From contig JAKBAB010000006.1 in the NCBI GenBank assembly GCA_021815645.1, forward strand, positions 1 to 41,422: a stretch of 41,422 nt of DNA, read 5' to 3'. How positions within the stretch are numbered: the stretch's first letter is position 1; each line of letters opens with the position of its first letter. Under the pieces are notes generated by a model, which saw only the letters and a list, made by a program, of their open reading frames with translations, was not told the DNA's origin and made no database searches. The translations under genes were made by a program, and so were the position numbers. This stretch comes from Actinomycetes bacterium (GTDB taxonomy: Bacteria; Actinomycetota; Acidimicrobiia; Acidimicrobiales; RAAP-2). Of this stretch, positions 23,830 to 31,713 are shown one piece after another.

Positions 23830-25650
23830 ATGTTTCGAAGAGGCAAGTTTCGACTTGCGATAACCATCGGACTGGCAGCGAGTGCGCTGTCGCTCGGGAT
23901 GATTACCGCAGCGCCGAGTGGAGCGGCGGCGCCCTCCGGGACCATTATCGCCGCGGAACCTCCAAACGGTATCCCTAATTACATTCTTCCATTTTATCCA
24001 CCGGCCGAGTGCCTGACCACGAATACTTCGCTCTTCCAAGAGGCGATGTTCCGGCCGCTTTACTGGTTCGGTCTCGGCGCGAGCCCACTCATCCAGCCGC
24101 AACTCTCCACCGGCTTTATGCCGAAATACTCCGGCGGCAACCGTACGGTTACCATCAACATGAAGGGTTGGAAGTTCGCGGACGGCCAGACCGTTAACGC
24201 GGAGTCGGTCATGTTCTTCTTGAACATGTACAAGGCCGTGCCAACGGGCTTTTGTACCTACACCAAAGGCCTCGGTATTCCCGACCAGATCACGAGTGCG
24301 ACCGCCAAGGGCAACACCGTGGTCATTCACCTCAACGCGTCCGTGAACCCTTTGTGGTTCACCGACAACGAATTGGCCGTTATTACGCCGATGCCCAACT
24401 CCTGGGACCGCACGAGCGCCTCGCACACCTCTACGTGCGCGTCGGGTAAGTACGGCGCTCAGTCGACGATGAATGCCTGCACGGCCGTCCAAAAGTACCT
24501 GAACAACCTGGGCCAGCAGGTGTCAAGCTTCACGGGCAAGATGTGGCAGAGCGGTGTCGACGGTCCGTGGCGCTTAACGCACATCGACGACCTGGGTAAC
24601 TTCACGATGGTCCCCAACCCCACCTACTCGGGCCCGCAGAAGGCTCAAGTCGCGGTCTACAAGAGCGTCGCCTTCACGACCGCCCAGGCGGAAGAGAACC
24701 AGCTCCAGGCGGGCAACTTGACGCTCGGATACGTGGACCCAACGTTGCTGACCCAACCCGCACCGCGGCCCGGCGTTCCCGGACCCAACTGGGCGCAGCT
24801 GAGCCAGAACTACAACCTCGTGAGTTCGGGGACGTTCGCCAACAACTACATGAACCTCAACTTCACCGGAAGTCCGGGGTCCGTGTTCTTGGACCAGCTC
24901 TACGTTCGCCAGGCGCTCGAGTCGTCGATCAACCAGGTCGCCATCGACAAGAACGCGTTCAAGAACTACGCGGTACCGACCTGGTCGGCGCTACCCCCCA
25001 GTACTCCCGCTTCGGAGTCGGGCAAGATCAACCAGCCCTACCCGTTCAACATGACCAAGGCCGAGGCTTACTTCACGAGCAACGGTTGGACCAATAAGAG
25101 CGGTCAACTCGTCTGCACGAGTCCGGGAACGGGCAGCGGCCAGTGCGGCGCCAACATCCCCTCGGGCGACAAGCTCTCACTCAGCGTTACGTGGGTGTCG
25201 GGTTCGCCGTCTGAAGACATCATGATGAACGCGATTATCTCGGACTGGACGAGCCTGGGCATCAACGTCAGTCACTCCACGGGCACGTTCAACGCCGTCG
25301 CTGGCGCCTGCCCCGTGGCGTACAACCCATCAACCACGGTGGACATCTGTAACTGGGGTGGTGGGTGGCTCTACGCGCCGGACTACTTCCCGACCGGTGA
25401 GCCTCTGTACCTGACGGGCGCGGGATCCAACAGCGGTCTGTACTCCAACTCGACGATGAACGCACTCATCTTGAAGACCATCCGCAGCAGTATCAAGTTG
25501 ACGACCTACGGAAACTTCACGGCGTCGAACTTGCCCGTGCTGTGGGACCCGCTGAACTACTCTTCGGCTGAGATTTCTAAGTCGCTGCACAGCAGTATCG
25601 GCTGGGGCAATTCCCTAGACAACCTGACCCCGGAGTACTTCCACTACTAA
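23830..25650 (+). CDS. ABC transporter substrate-binding protein, family 5 (second paralogue)
   Basis: The 606-residue protein is a second SBP_bac_5 binding protein, closely similar to the upstream one along its whole length (shared GWKFADGQTVNAESVMFFLN, KGLGIPDQITSA, SGVDGPWRLTHIDD, TYSGPQKAQV, LTPEYFHY). The ATG at 23830 is chosen because GGGAGG ends five bases upstream; an in-frame GTG at 23791 would precede an implausible signal. The signal peptide is FRRGKFRLAITIGLAASALSL..., again with no lipobox Cys. A very stable hairpin follows the stop. The codon choice looks more biased to GC-ending and preferred codons than in the first copy, suggesting higher expression. Confidence 0.9.
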   Translation: MFRRGKFRLAITIGLAASALSLGMITAAPSGAAAPSGTIIAAEPPNGIPNYILPFYPPAECLTTNTSLFQEAMFRPLYWFGLGASPLIQPQLSTGFMPKYSGGNRTVTINMKGWKFADGQTVNAESVMFFLNMYKAVPTGFCTYTKGLGIPDQITSATAKGNTVVIHLNASVNPLWFTDNELAVITPMPNSWDRTSASHTSTCASGKYGAQSTMNACTAVQKYLNNLGQQVSSFTGKMWQSGVDGPWRLTHIDDLGNFTMVPNPTYSGPQKAQVAVYKSVAFTTAQAEENQLQAGNLTLGYVDPTLLTQPAPRPGVPGPNWAQLSQNYNLVSSGTFANNYMNLNFTGSPGSVFLDQLYVRQALESSINQVAIDKNAFKNYAVPTWSALPPSTPASESGKINQPYPFNMTKAEAYFTSNGWTNKSGQLVCTSPGTGSGQCGANIPSGDKLSLSVTWVSGSPSEDIMMNAIISDWTSLGINVSHSTGTFNAVAGACPVAYNPSTTVDICNWGGGWLYAPDYFPTGEPLYLTGAGSNSGLYSNSTMNALILKTIRSSIKLTTYGNFTASNLPVLWDPLNYSSAEISKSLHSSIGWGNSLDNLTPEYFHY

Positions 25651-25693
25651 GGGTTAGACCGGCGTCGTCACCGCTTCGTGGGGCGACACGAGA

Positions 25694-25729
25694 GGCAAAA
25701 GAGGGGGGCGAAAGCCCCCCTCTTTTGCC
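25694..25729 (+). terminator. Perfect 16-bp stem with GAAA loop after second binding-protein gene
   Basis: Positions 25694-25709 and 25714-25729 are perfect reverse complements (GGCAAAAGAGGGGGGC and its partner) around a GAAA tetraloop. It is the most stable hairpin I see in the window, 43 bases after the stop. The U-run (TTTT) lies inside the stem and not after it, so it may be a terminator, or a 3' stabiliser that raises binding-protein mRNA over permease mRNA. Confidence 0.75.
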
Positions 25730-25761
25730 GTGGCCGAAACTTCGTGAACGACGGGTGATGG

Positions 25762-25767
25762 TACTAT
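25762..25767 (+). promoter_or_regulatory. Leaderless -10 hexamer for the permease genes
   Basis: TACTAT ends exactly six bases before the ATG at 25774, giving the permeases their own leaderless promoter downstream of the strong hairpin. Confidence 0.6.
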
Positions 25768-25773
25768 TTTCCC

Positions 25774-26742
25774 ATGCTCACGTATATCGTGCATCGGCTC
25801 TTTCACTCACTCATCGTCCTACTTATTATCATCGTCTTAACCTTTACCCTTCCGTATTTTCAACCACACGGAATATTGGCGCCTGCGTACGCGGTTCTAC
25901 AGAATCACGCCAGTGCGCTGAACGTTCACGTCTGGGCCGCGCAACACGGTCTGCTCCAGTCCTATTGGGTGCGGCTGTACCAGTACTTCAATCAGCTCGT
26001 TTTTCACTTCAACCTAGGACACTCGTTCAAGCAGAGTCTCTCGGTTAATCAGATCATTGCCCTCTACGTTCCACGCACCGTTTGGTTGGCCCTGAGTGCC
26101 CTCATCCTCTCGGTGTTGATCGCGCTGCCCTTGGGGATTTTCCAGGCTTCACGTCGCAACACCGTGGCGGACTACGCCGCCACCGGAACGGCTTTCGTGC
26201 TCTACGCGATGCCGGCGTTTCTACTTTGTATGCTCGCCATCGACGCGTTCGGCTTTCACTCGCTTCACCTACCCATCTCTCCCCCATCGGGGGTGGCGCC
26301 GTGGGCCATTTTCACTGACCCCAAAGCCTTTATTCTGCCCGTGGGCTGCCTCACCCTCCTCTCGGTCGCGGGACTCAGTCGTTTCATGCGTGGCGCGGTG
26401 CTAGAAGTGCTCGTGCAAGATTACGTTCGTACGGCGCGCGCCAAAGGGTGCGGATCACGAACGGTCCTGTTTCGCCACGCCTTTCGTAACGCCCTCGGTC
26501 CGATCGTAACGATTCTCGGCCTCTCCATTCCCGCACTCTTCGGCGGCGCGCTGATCATCGAGTACGTCTTTAACTACAGCGGACTCGGTGCTCAGACTCT
26601 CAACGCGGCCCTCACTTTCGACGTGCCCACGGTCCTAGGAATTACGGTTCTGGTGGCCGTGTTTACTCTGTTCGGTAACCTACTGGCCGACATTGCTCTC
26701 GGGATCGTCGATCCGCGAATTCGAATTGAGGGAAGCCGGTGA
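25774..26742 (+). CDS. ABC transporter permease, DppB/OppB type
   Basis: The 322-residue membrane protein has about six transmembrane segments, starting with HRLFHSLIVLLIIIVLTFTLPYF. It has the BPD_transp_1 EAA-like loop (VLEVLVQDYVRTARAKGCGSRTVLFRHAFRNALGPIVTILGL) that contacts the ATPase, and the typical LFGGALIIEYVFNYSGLG motif. It should form the first half of the peptide channel with the next gene product. There is no good ribosome binding site, consistent with a leaderless start. Its stop overlaps the next start by GTGA. Confidence 0.92.
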   Translation: MLTYIVHRLFHSLIVLLIIIVLTFTLPYFQPHGILAPAYAVLQNHASALNVHVWAAQHGLLQSYWVRLYQYFNQLVFHFNLGHSFKQSLSVNQIIALYVPRTVWLALSALILSVLIALPLGIFQASRRNTVADYAATGTAFVLYAMPAFLLCMLAIDAFGFHSLHLPISPPSGVAPWAIFTDPKAFILPVGCLTLLSVAGLSRFMRGAVLEVLVQDYVRTARAKGCGSRTVLFRHAFRNALGPIVTILGLSIPALFGGALIIEYVFNYSGLGAQTLNAALTFDVPTVLGITVLVAVFTLFGNLLADIALGIVDPRIRIEGSR

Positions 26743-27662
26743 CCACGATCTCCGCGTCCGTTTCGGGGGTGCCCGAAGTCGGTGCCCTCGCCGCGAGCGA
26801 CGTACCCGTGCCGATGTGGCGTCAGCGGCTACGCATCTTTATGGGCAACAAGTTGGCGATTGCGTCGTGCGCCTACATTATTGTTCTCACCCTCGCGTGC
26901 TTCATCTACCCTCATATCCACCCCACCAATCAAACCAACCAGGCGTTAGCTTTCAATACCCCCCAGAACGCGCCACCGTCAGCCGCCCACCCCCTGGGTA
27001 CCGACAGCAGCGGGTACGACGAACTGGGTCGAATACTTTACGGCGGCGAATACTCCTTGACGTTGGGGTTTTTGGCCGGTTTCATCACCATCGTCGTAGG
27101 CACTCTCTACGGCATGATCGCGGGATTCTTCGGGGGCATCGTTGACACACTGATGATGCGTCTCATCGACGCGTTCCTCTCCATCCCCTACATCTTCTTG
27201 CTCATTACCCTGATCACAATATTTGGTCGGTCGACGCTCTTTTTGATCCTAATTATCGGTTTCACCGGTTGGTGGGGTAACGCCCGTATCATTAGGGGCG
27301 ACGCCCTGCTCATACGTAACTTGGACTACGCCGTTGCGTCGACGTCCATGGGGGCCAGTAAGTGGCACATAATCCGTCGCCACGTCTTTCCCAACTCCAT
27401 TAGCAACATTGTCACAGTGGCCACCTTTTCGGTAGCCGACGCCATACTCTTCCTCTCGGCGCTCGGTTTCTTAGGACTAGGCATCCAGACGCCCCAAACG
27501 GACTGGGGAACGATGCTCCAACTAGGCACTGAGCAGATGCAGAACGGCTTCTGGTGGGAGGTGTACCCGGTCGCTCTCATCTTCATCCTGGTGGTCGTGT
27601 CCATTAACTACATCGGCGACGCCCTGCGCGACGCCTTCGAAGTCCGCCTCATCGAGCGTTAA
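26739..27662 (+). CDS. ABC transporter permease, DppC/OppC type
   Basis: The 307-residue protein is the partner permease. It has the DppC-type N-terminal OppC_N region (RLRIFMGNKLAIASCAYIIVL), the HPLGTDSSGYDELGRILYGG motif characteristic of DppC/OppC/NikC, further membrane segments, and the cytoplasmic coupling loop (LDYAVASTSMGASKWHIIRRHVFPN). It ends GDALRDAFEVRLIER. The GTG start overlaps the previous gene by four bases. It converges with the ATPase gene 77 bases away. Confidence 0.92.
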   Translation: MTTISASVSGVPEVGALAASDVPVPMWRQRLRIFMGNKLAIASCAYIIVLTLACFIYPHIHPTNQTNQALAFNTPQNAPPSAAHPLGTDSSGYDELGRILYGGEYSLTLGFLAGFITIVVGTLYGMIAGFFGGIVDTLMMRLIDAFLSIPYIFLLITLITIFGRSTLFLILIIGFTGWWGNARIIRGDALLIRNLDYAVASTSMGASKWHIIRRHVFPNSISNIVTVATFSVADAILFLSALGFLGLGIQTPQTDWGTMLQLGTEQMQNGFWWEVYPVALIFILVVVSINYIGDALRDAFEVRLIER

Positions 27663-27739
27663 CGGTCTCCAGGGGCGAGCACCCGGGAAGCTAGACGGGC
27701 GCCTTCGCCACAATCGAAGCAAGCCACCGAGCGGCTGGC

Positions 27740-29767
27740 CTACGGTTTAACCAGTTCCGCGATCTTTACGGGAGTACGCAGGGGGAAGTGGCACGCGGCC
27801 TGATGGTGGTCGTCGTAGAACTCCATCGGCGGCTCCTCTTTCGCGCATAGCTCCTGCGCGTAGGGACAGCGGGTGCGAAACCTGCAGCCGGACGGGGGAT
27901 CAACCGGCGAGGGCAACTCACCGCGCACGGTCGCTCCTCGCTTGGCGCGAGCTTCGTTGGGATTGGGAATCGGAACGGCGTCGAGCAGGCCCTGGGTGTA
28001 CGGGTGGGCCGGACGTCGGAAAACCGACTCGGCGTCACCAATCTCCACGATCTTGCCGAGATACATGACGCCGATGGTGTTGGCCATGTAGTACACGACG
28101 GCCAGGTCGTGGCTGACGAACACGTAAGTTAAGCCGTGCTCGCGCTGTAAACCCTTCATTAGATTCAAAATCTGAGCCTGAATTGATACATCCAACGCCG
28201 AAACCGGTTCGTCAGCCACGATCAAGCGGGGGTTGAGCGCGAGCGCGCGAGCGAGGCCAATGCGCTGGCGCTGGCCACCGGAAAATTCGTGGGGGTAGCG
28301 ATCGGCGGCGCGACGCTCGAGTCCGACGACGTCGAGGAGTTCGGCGACCCTGCGGCGCCGTTGTTCCTTGTCGCCTTCCCTCTGAATCACGAGAGGCTCG
28401 GCCAAAATGTCCTCGACCTTACTGCGCGGGTTCAGGGAGGAGTAGGGGTCTTGAAACATCATCTGGCGGTCGCGGTAGTCGGCGCGACTGGGCTTGTGTT
28501 TCTTCGCCGAAACGAGCTTGTCGCGAAAGAAGATCTGACCCGCCGTGACCGGTTCCAGTCCGACGATCATCCGGCCGATAGTCGTTTTGCCACAACCCGA
28601 CTCACCGACGAGGCCAAAAGTTTCACCCTCATTAATGGTGAAGCTGACGTCCGACACGGCGTGAATCGCCCCGACCTTTCGTCGTAGCAGCCCCGCCTTG
28701 ATCGGAAACTCCTTAACGATTCCCTCCAGGCGTACCAGGCCTACGTGAGAGATCCGCGCCTCTTCGGCTACCACGTCGACGCGCTCGGCGACTGGTCTCG
28801 GGCCGTCCACGGGGTGAAAGCAGGCGTAAAGATGCCCGGCGTCACTCGTAAGGGGCGGGTCCTCCCGGCGGCACTGATCGGTCGCGAAAGAACAGCGCGG
28901 AGCGAACCGGCAACCCACAATCTCCTTGGTGAGGTCGGGGGGCAGTCCGGCGATTGAGGTCAATTCGTGCTTGGTCGTATTTTCAAGGTTTGGCATCGAC
29001 GCCAATAGGGCTTGGGAGTACGGATGGCGCATTCGAGAAAAAAGCTCGCCCGTCGTCGCCTCTTCGGCCTTTTCGCCGCCGTACATCACGACCACTCGAT
29101 CCGTTCGCCCCGCGATGACGCCCATATCGTGGGTTATGAGCAGTACGCCCATGTTCATTTCGCTGCGCAGATTGTCAATAATGTTGAGAATTTGAGCCTG
29201 AATGGTGACGTCGAGTGCCGTAGTCGGCTCGTCGGCGATAAGTAATTTCGGTGAGCAGACGAGTCCCATGGCGATTATCACCCGCTGGCGCAGCCCCCCG
29301 GACAGTTCAAAGGGGTACTGACCCAGGCGCTCTTTAGGGTTGGGCATCTCGACCATGTCGAGAACCTCCAGCGCCCGCTTTCGCGCTTCGGCGTCAGTGG
29401 CCCCCGAGTGAATGCGCAGTCCCTCGCCTATCTGTTTGCCGATCTTGGTCGTTGGATTGAGCGAACTCATCGGATCTTGGGGAATAAGCGCCACTGAGCG
29501 GCCCCGATACTTGCGCATTTCTTGTTCCGAGAGCTTGGTCATCTCGACCCCGTCGAGGGTGACGTGCCCCGCGGTAATTTTGCCGTTCGCCGGCAAGAGC
29601 CGCATGATGGCCAGTCCCGTCGTCGTCTTGCCGCACCCCGACTCACCCACCAATCCGACGCATTCGCCGAGATTTACCTCCAGAGAAAAGTCGTTGACGG
29701 CGGTGGCGAGGGTCTTTTGTGAACTGAATTGGACCTTAAGATTCTCAACGGTGAGCAGCGAACTCAT
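27740..29767 (-). CDS. Fused double ATP-binding protein of peptide ABC transporter (DppD-DppF)
   Basis: The 675-residue protein contains two full ABC ATPase domains. Domain 1 has [11 protein letters not shown], signature LSGGLRQRV, Walker [13 protein letters not shown] and switch His in LITHDMGV. Domain 2 has [32 protein letters not shown] and VFVSHDLAV. Each is followed by an oligo_HPY tail ([24 protein letters not shown]) and a Cys-rich segment ([15 protein letters not shown]...[21 protein letters not shown]...AACHFP), which in DppD-type ATPases can hold an iron-sulfur cluster. Canonical DppD and DppF are separate genes; here one chain could energise the permease pair. It is transcribed toward the permeases from the opposite strand. 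TAGGAT lies nine bases before the ATG. Confidence 0.93.
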   Translation of the reverse strand: MSSLLTVENLKVQFSSQKTLATAVNDFSLEVNLGECVGLVGESGCGKTTTGLAIMRLLPANGKITAGHVTLDGVEMTKLSEQEMRKYRGRSVALIPQDPMSSLNPTTKIGKQIGEGLRIHSGATDAEARKRALEVLDMVEMPNPKERLGQYPFELSGGLRQRVIIAMGLVCSPKLLIADEPTTALDVTIQAQILNIIDNLRSEMNMGVLLITHDMGVIAGRTDRVVVMYGGEKAEEATTGELFSRMRHPYSQALLASMPNLENTTKHELTSIAGLPPDLTKEIVGCRFAPRCSFATDQCRREDPPLTSDAGHLYACFHPVDGPRPVAERVDVVAEEARISHVGLVRLEGIVKEFPIKAGLLRRKVGAIHAVSDVSFTINEGETFGLVGESGCGKTTIGRMIVGLEPVTAGQIFFRDKLVSAKKHKPSRADYRDRQMMFQDPYSSLNPRSKVEDILAEPLVIQREGDKEQRRRRVAELLDVVGLERRAADRYPHEFSGGQRQRIGLARALALNPRLIVADEPVSALDVSIQAQILNLMKGLQREHGLTYVFVSHDLAVVYYMANTIGVMYLGKIVEIGDAESVFRRPAHPYTQGLLDAVPIPNPNEARAKRGATVRGELPSPVDPPSGCRFRTRCPYAQELCAKEEPPMEFYDDHHQAACHFPLRTPVKIAELVKP

Positions 29768-29806
29768 AACTTCACAATCCTACTCCCTGGCACCAAATCG
29801 CCTCAG

Positions 29807-30511
29807 TCAGAGGAGGGTGCCCCCCTCGAGATCGCCCTCATCCGAGGGCGATTTTGGCGGGAGGCGCCAACTGCGCCGGTGCTCGTCGCTCGGACCGAGC
29901 CGACGAAGGGACTCGAGGTGCGCGGCCGTTCCGTAGCCCTTGTTTTCCGCCCACCCGTACCCGCGGGGACTCTGGTCAAGGGTCCGCATAACGTTATCGC
30001 GGTGAACCTTGGCGATAACTGCGGCGGCGGCGATGGTGGCGCATTGACGATCACCGTGCACGATTGTGGTCACCCCAAGCTTATCGAAACGGAGGTGCGG
30101 CACTCCGTTGGGGAGTTGGAAGTTCACCGGAGCGTCCAGCACGTTCCAAGGACCGTCTACCAGCGCGTGAGTTGGAGTCAACGTCAGAGCCTCGAGTGCC
30201 CGATTCGCCGCCACCGACAGCGCGACCCGTAATCCCCACGCGTCGATCTCCGCGGCGCTGACTGACCCCGTCGACCACGCGGCGGCCCACTCGCAAAGGG
30301 GCCCAATTAATCTCTCGCGCTGGGGGGCCGAGAGCAGTTTTGAGTCCTTCAAACCCGTCGGGGGCGTTGCGTCGTCTCTGATCACGACTGCCCCCACGGT
30401 GAGTGGCCCGGCCAGTGCTCCGCGTCCGACTTCGTCCACACCGACGACGACGTGACCGAGGTTGAGCAGAGCCCGCTCAAATACCAGAGAGTCCTTTAAT
30501 TTCGCCACCAC
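29807..30511 (-). CDS. rnhB: Ribonuclease HII
   Basis: The 234-residue enzyme removes single ribonucleotides and RNA-DNA hybrids from DNA. It shows VGVDEVGRGALAGPLTVGAVV (D26, E27), KLLSAPQRERL, ALVDGPW, VHGDRQCATIAAAAVIAKVHRDNVM, and GYGWAENKGYGTAAHLESL...HRRSW. Length and motif order match RNase HII. A longer frame exists upstream, but residues before the tandem GTG at 30511/30508 do not resemble the family and lie opposite cofC; TATTCT eight bases upstream of 30511 supports the short start. The ATPase gene begins 39 bases downstream on the same strand. Confidence 0.92.
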   Translation of the reverse strand: MVAKLKDSLVFERALLNLGHVVVGVDEVGRGALAGPLTVGAVVIRDDATPPTGLKDSKLLSAPQRERLIGPLCEWAAAWSTGSVSAAEIDAWGLRVALSVAANRALEALTLTPTHALVDGPWNVLDAPVNFQLPNGVPHLRFDKLGVTTIVHGDRQCATIAAAAVIAKVHRDNVMRTLDQSPRGYGWAENKGYGTAAHLESLRRLGPSDEHRRSWRLPPKSPSDEGDLEGGTLL

Positions 30512-30519
30512 GAGACCCC

Positions 30520-30547
30520 AGAATACCGAACGCCCCCGCCCTAACAT
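30520..30547. promoter_or_regulatory. Divergent promoters of rnhB and cofC
   Basis: TATTCT on the minus strand (30525-30520) precedes the rnhB GTG by eight bases, and TAACAT on the plus strand (30542-30547) precedes the cofC GTG by seven. The hexamers are 16 bases apart, so each likely overlaps the -35 region of the other promoter. Confidence 0.5.
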
Positions 30548-30554
30548 CAAAGTC

Positions 30555-31124
30555 GTGAGCGTCGACGCCGTAGTAGTTCCCCTCAAACGATTCGATCTCG
30601 CCAAAACTCGCCTCCGTGGAGATGGGGCGACGAACGTTTCCGCGCTGGCCCGACAACTGGCTGTCGCGGTAATTAAAAGTAGCCAACCGCGCACCGTAAT
30701 CGTGCTCAGCGAAGACCCGGCCGTTACGAAATTCGCCGACCAACTGGGCGCCATTGCTCACGTTACGACGGCCTCCAACCTCAATGAGGCCGTGTCGATC
30801 GCCTACCGATCACTCGCAGACAGGTTCGAAAGGCTAATCATTGCGCACGGAGATCTCGCCAATCCCCGGGGGCTCGCGACGTTTGACCCGGATGACGGCG
30901 TGACCATAATCACTGATCATCACGGCCGCGGCACCAACGTACTGGCATTACCAACGGGCTTGGATTTCCACTTCGCCTACGGACCCGACTCTCGGCGGCG
31001 CCACGAGGAAGAGGCTAAACGGCTAGGAGTCGCTCACCGGGTGGTCGCCAACAGTCCCTGGTGCTTCGACGTCGATACCGCGGACGACGCCAAACTGTTC
31101 CGGGCCCAGGCGAGGTCGGGATAA
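30555..31124 (+). CDS. cofC: 2-phospho-L-lactate/phosphoenolpyruvate guanylyltransferase (F420 biosynthesis)
   Basis: The 189-residue protein resembles CofC/FbiD, which activates 2-phospholactate or PEP with GTP to start the side chain of cofactor F420. The signature elements are PLKRFDLAKTRLR near the N-terminus, LSEDPAV, ASNLNEAVSIAY, LIIAHGDLANP (metal-binding Asp), DHHGRGTNVLALP, and FAYGPDSRRRHEEEAKRLG with FDVDTADD at the end. The frame is open upstream to 30462, but the family-like sequence starts at GTG 30555, seven bases after TAACAT. The rest of the F420 pathway is not in view. Confidence 0.9.
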   Translation: MSVDAVVVPLKRFDLAKTRLRGDGATNVSALARQLAVAVIKSSQPRTVIVLSEDPAVTKFADQLGAIAHVTTASNLNEAVSIAYRSLADRFERLIIAHGDLANPRGLATFDPDDGVTIITDHHGRGTNVLALPTGLDFHFAYGPDSRRRHEEEAKRLGVAHRVVANSPWCFDVDTADDAKLFRAQARSG

Positions 31125-31127
31125 AAA

Positions 31128-31162
31128 GAGTCCCGGGGGACCACTAGGGCCCCCCGGGACTC
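31128..31162 (-). terminator. Intrinsic terminator of the histone-like gene
   Basis: GAGTCCCGGGGG (31128-31139) and CCCCCGGGACTC (31151-31162) form a 12-bp perfect stem. On the minus strand it is followed at once by TTTTT, a classic Rho-independent terminator for the gene at 31430-31185. The same hairpin probably stops cofC transcripts from the other side. Confidence 0.85.
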
Positions 31163-31184
31163 AGCAACTTCGTACGGCAACTGC

Positions 31185-31430
31185 TTACTTCTTAGCCGCC
31201 CGCTTCGCGGGAGCCTTCTTAGCCGCCTTCTTAGCGGGGGCCTTCTTAGCCGCCCGCTTCGCGGGAGCCTTCTTAGCCGCCTTCTTAGCGGGGGCCTTCT
31301 TAGCCGCCCGCTTCGCGGGAGCCTTCTTAGCCGCCTTCTTAGCGGGGGCCTTCTTGGCGGCCTTCTTCGCTGGGGCCTTCTTCGCTGGAGCCTTTTTGGC
31401 TACAGCCTTCTTCTTCGCGGCTGGTGCCAC
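31185..31430 (-). CDS. Lysine/alanine-rich histone-H1-like protein
   Basis: The 81-residue product is almost pure Lys, Ala, Pro and Arg in the pattern AAKKAPAK(K/R). This resembles the tails of eukaryotic histone H1, chlamydial Hc1/Hc2 and the basic C-terminal extension of mycobacterial HupB. It has no globular HU domain, so it is a free-standing tail. It should bind DNA (or RNA) by charge and compact the nucleoid. The GTG start has a perfect Shine-Dalgarno (AAGGAGG at 31441-31435), unlike most genes here, and it has its own terminator, both implying strong expression. The repeats are internal 54-bp duplications. Confidence 0.8.
   Translation of the reverse strand: MAPAAKKKAVAKKAPAKKAPAKKAAKKAPAKKAAKKAPAKRAAKKAPAKKAAKKAPAKRAAKKAPAKKAAKKAPAKRAAKK
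31189..31350. repeat. Three tandem 54-bp repeats inside the histone-like gene
   Basis: Units at 31189-31242, 31243-31296 and 31297-31350 are essentially identical and encode an 18-residue block of the AAKKAPAK pattern. Sequence beyond 31350 has diverged (TTGGCGGCC in place of TTAGCCGCC). Near-identity at synonymous sites points to recent expansion or ongoing homogenisation, and copy number could vary between strains. Confidence 0.85.
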
Positions 31431-31434
31431 TTTC

Positions 31435-31441
31435 CCTCCTT
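31435..31441 (-). promoter_or_regulatory. Perfect Shine-Dalgarno of the histone-like gene
   Basis: AAGGAGG on the minus strand ends four bases before the GTG at 31430. An AT-rich stretch upstream (about 31448-31475, containing TACAAAAT on the minus strand) is the likeliest promoter region, though no good -35 is visible. Confidence 0.6.
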
Positions 31442-31533
31442 GGGAGTCAATTTTGTATCAATTAACAAAAAGCGGTAACCGAGGTTTAACTCGCGCCAAA
31501 CGTCACATTGATAACGCAAGCACTCGACCATGT

Positions 31534-31623
31534 ACCGCCCGACCTCACGGTCGTACGGTGACTGAACGCAGTACCAGGTCCTTTGCGAAGAAGCACCATC
31601 CCTCGTGTTGCACGCAACACGAG
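31534..31623. other. Intergenic inverted repeats upstream of the coupling-protein gene
   Basis: Between the histone-like gene and the coupling ATPase (31431-31713) there is no gene. It holds an imperfect hairpin (ACCG 31534-31537, CGACC 31540-31544, paired with GGTCG 31549-31553 and CGGT 31556-31559). It also holds a perfect ten-base inverted repeat, CTCGTGTTGC at 31602-31611 and GCAACACGAG at 31614-31623, with a two-base centre. The position just before a conjugation-type gene makes an operator or an origin-of-transfer-like site possible; neither is shown. Confidence 0.45.
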
Positions 31624-31713
31624 AAACAACGTTCGCCTCCTCCGCAGAAGGACAACCAAAAGTTCAGTCGGTAATCACGTCCGTGTCAAGCATTTCGAGA
31701 TTTTTTCCGACCG

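Noticed and set aside
30512..30754. N-terminal extension of RNase HII
   Set aside because: The extra 81 residues have no similarity to the family and lie opposite the cofC coding region; a TATTCT -10 and tandem GTG support the short start.
31189..31350. Possible CRISPR-like or intergenic tandem repeat
   Set aside because: The 54-bp units are contiguous, without spacers, in frame and encode the Lys/Ala-rich protein.
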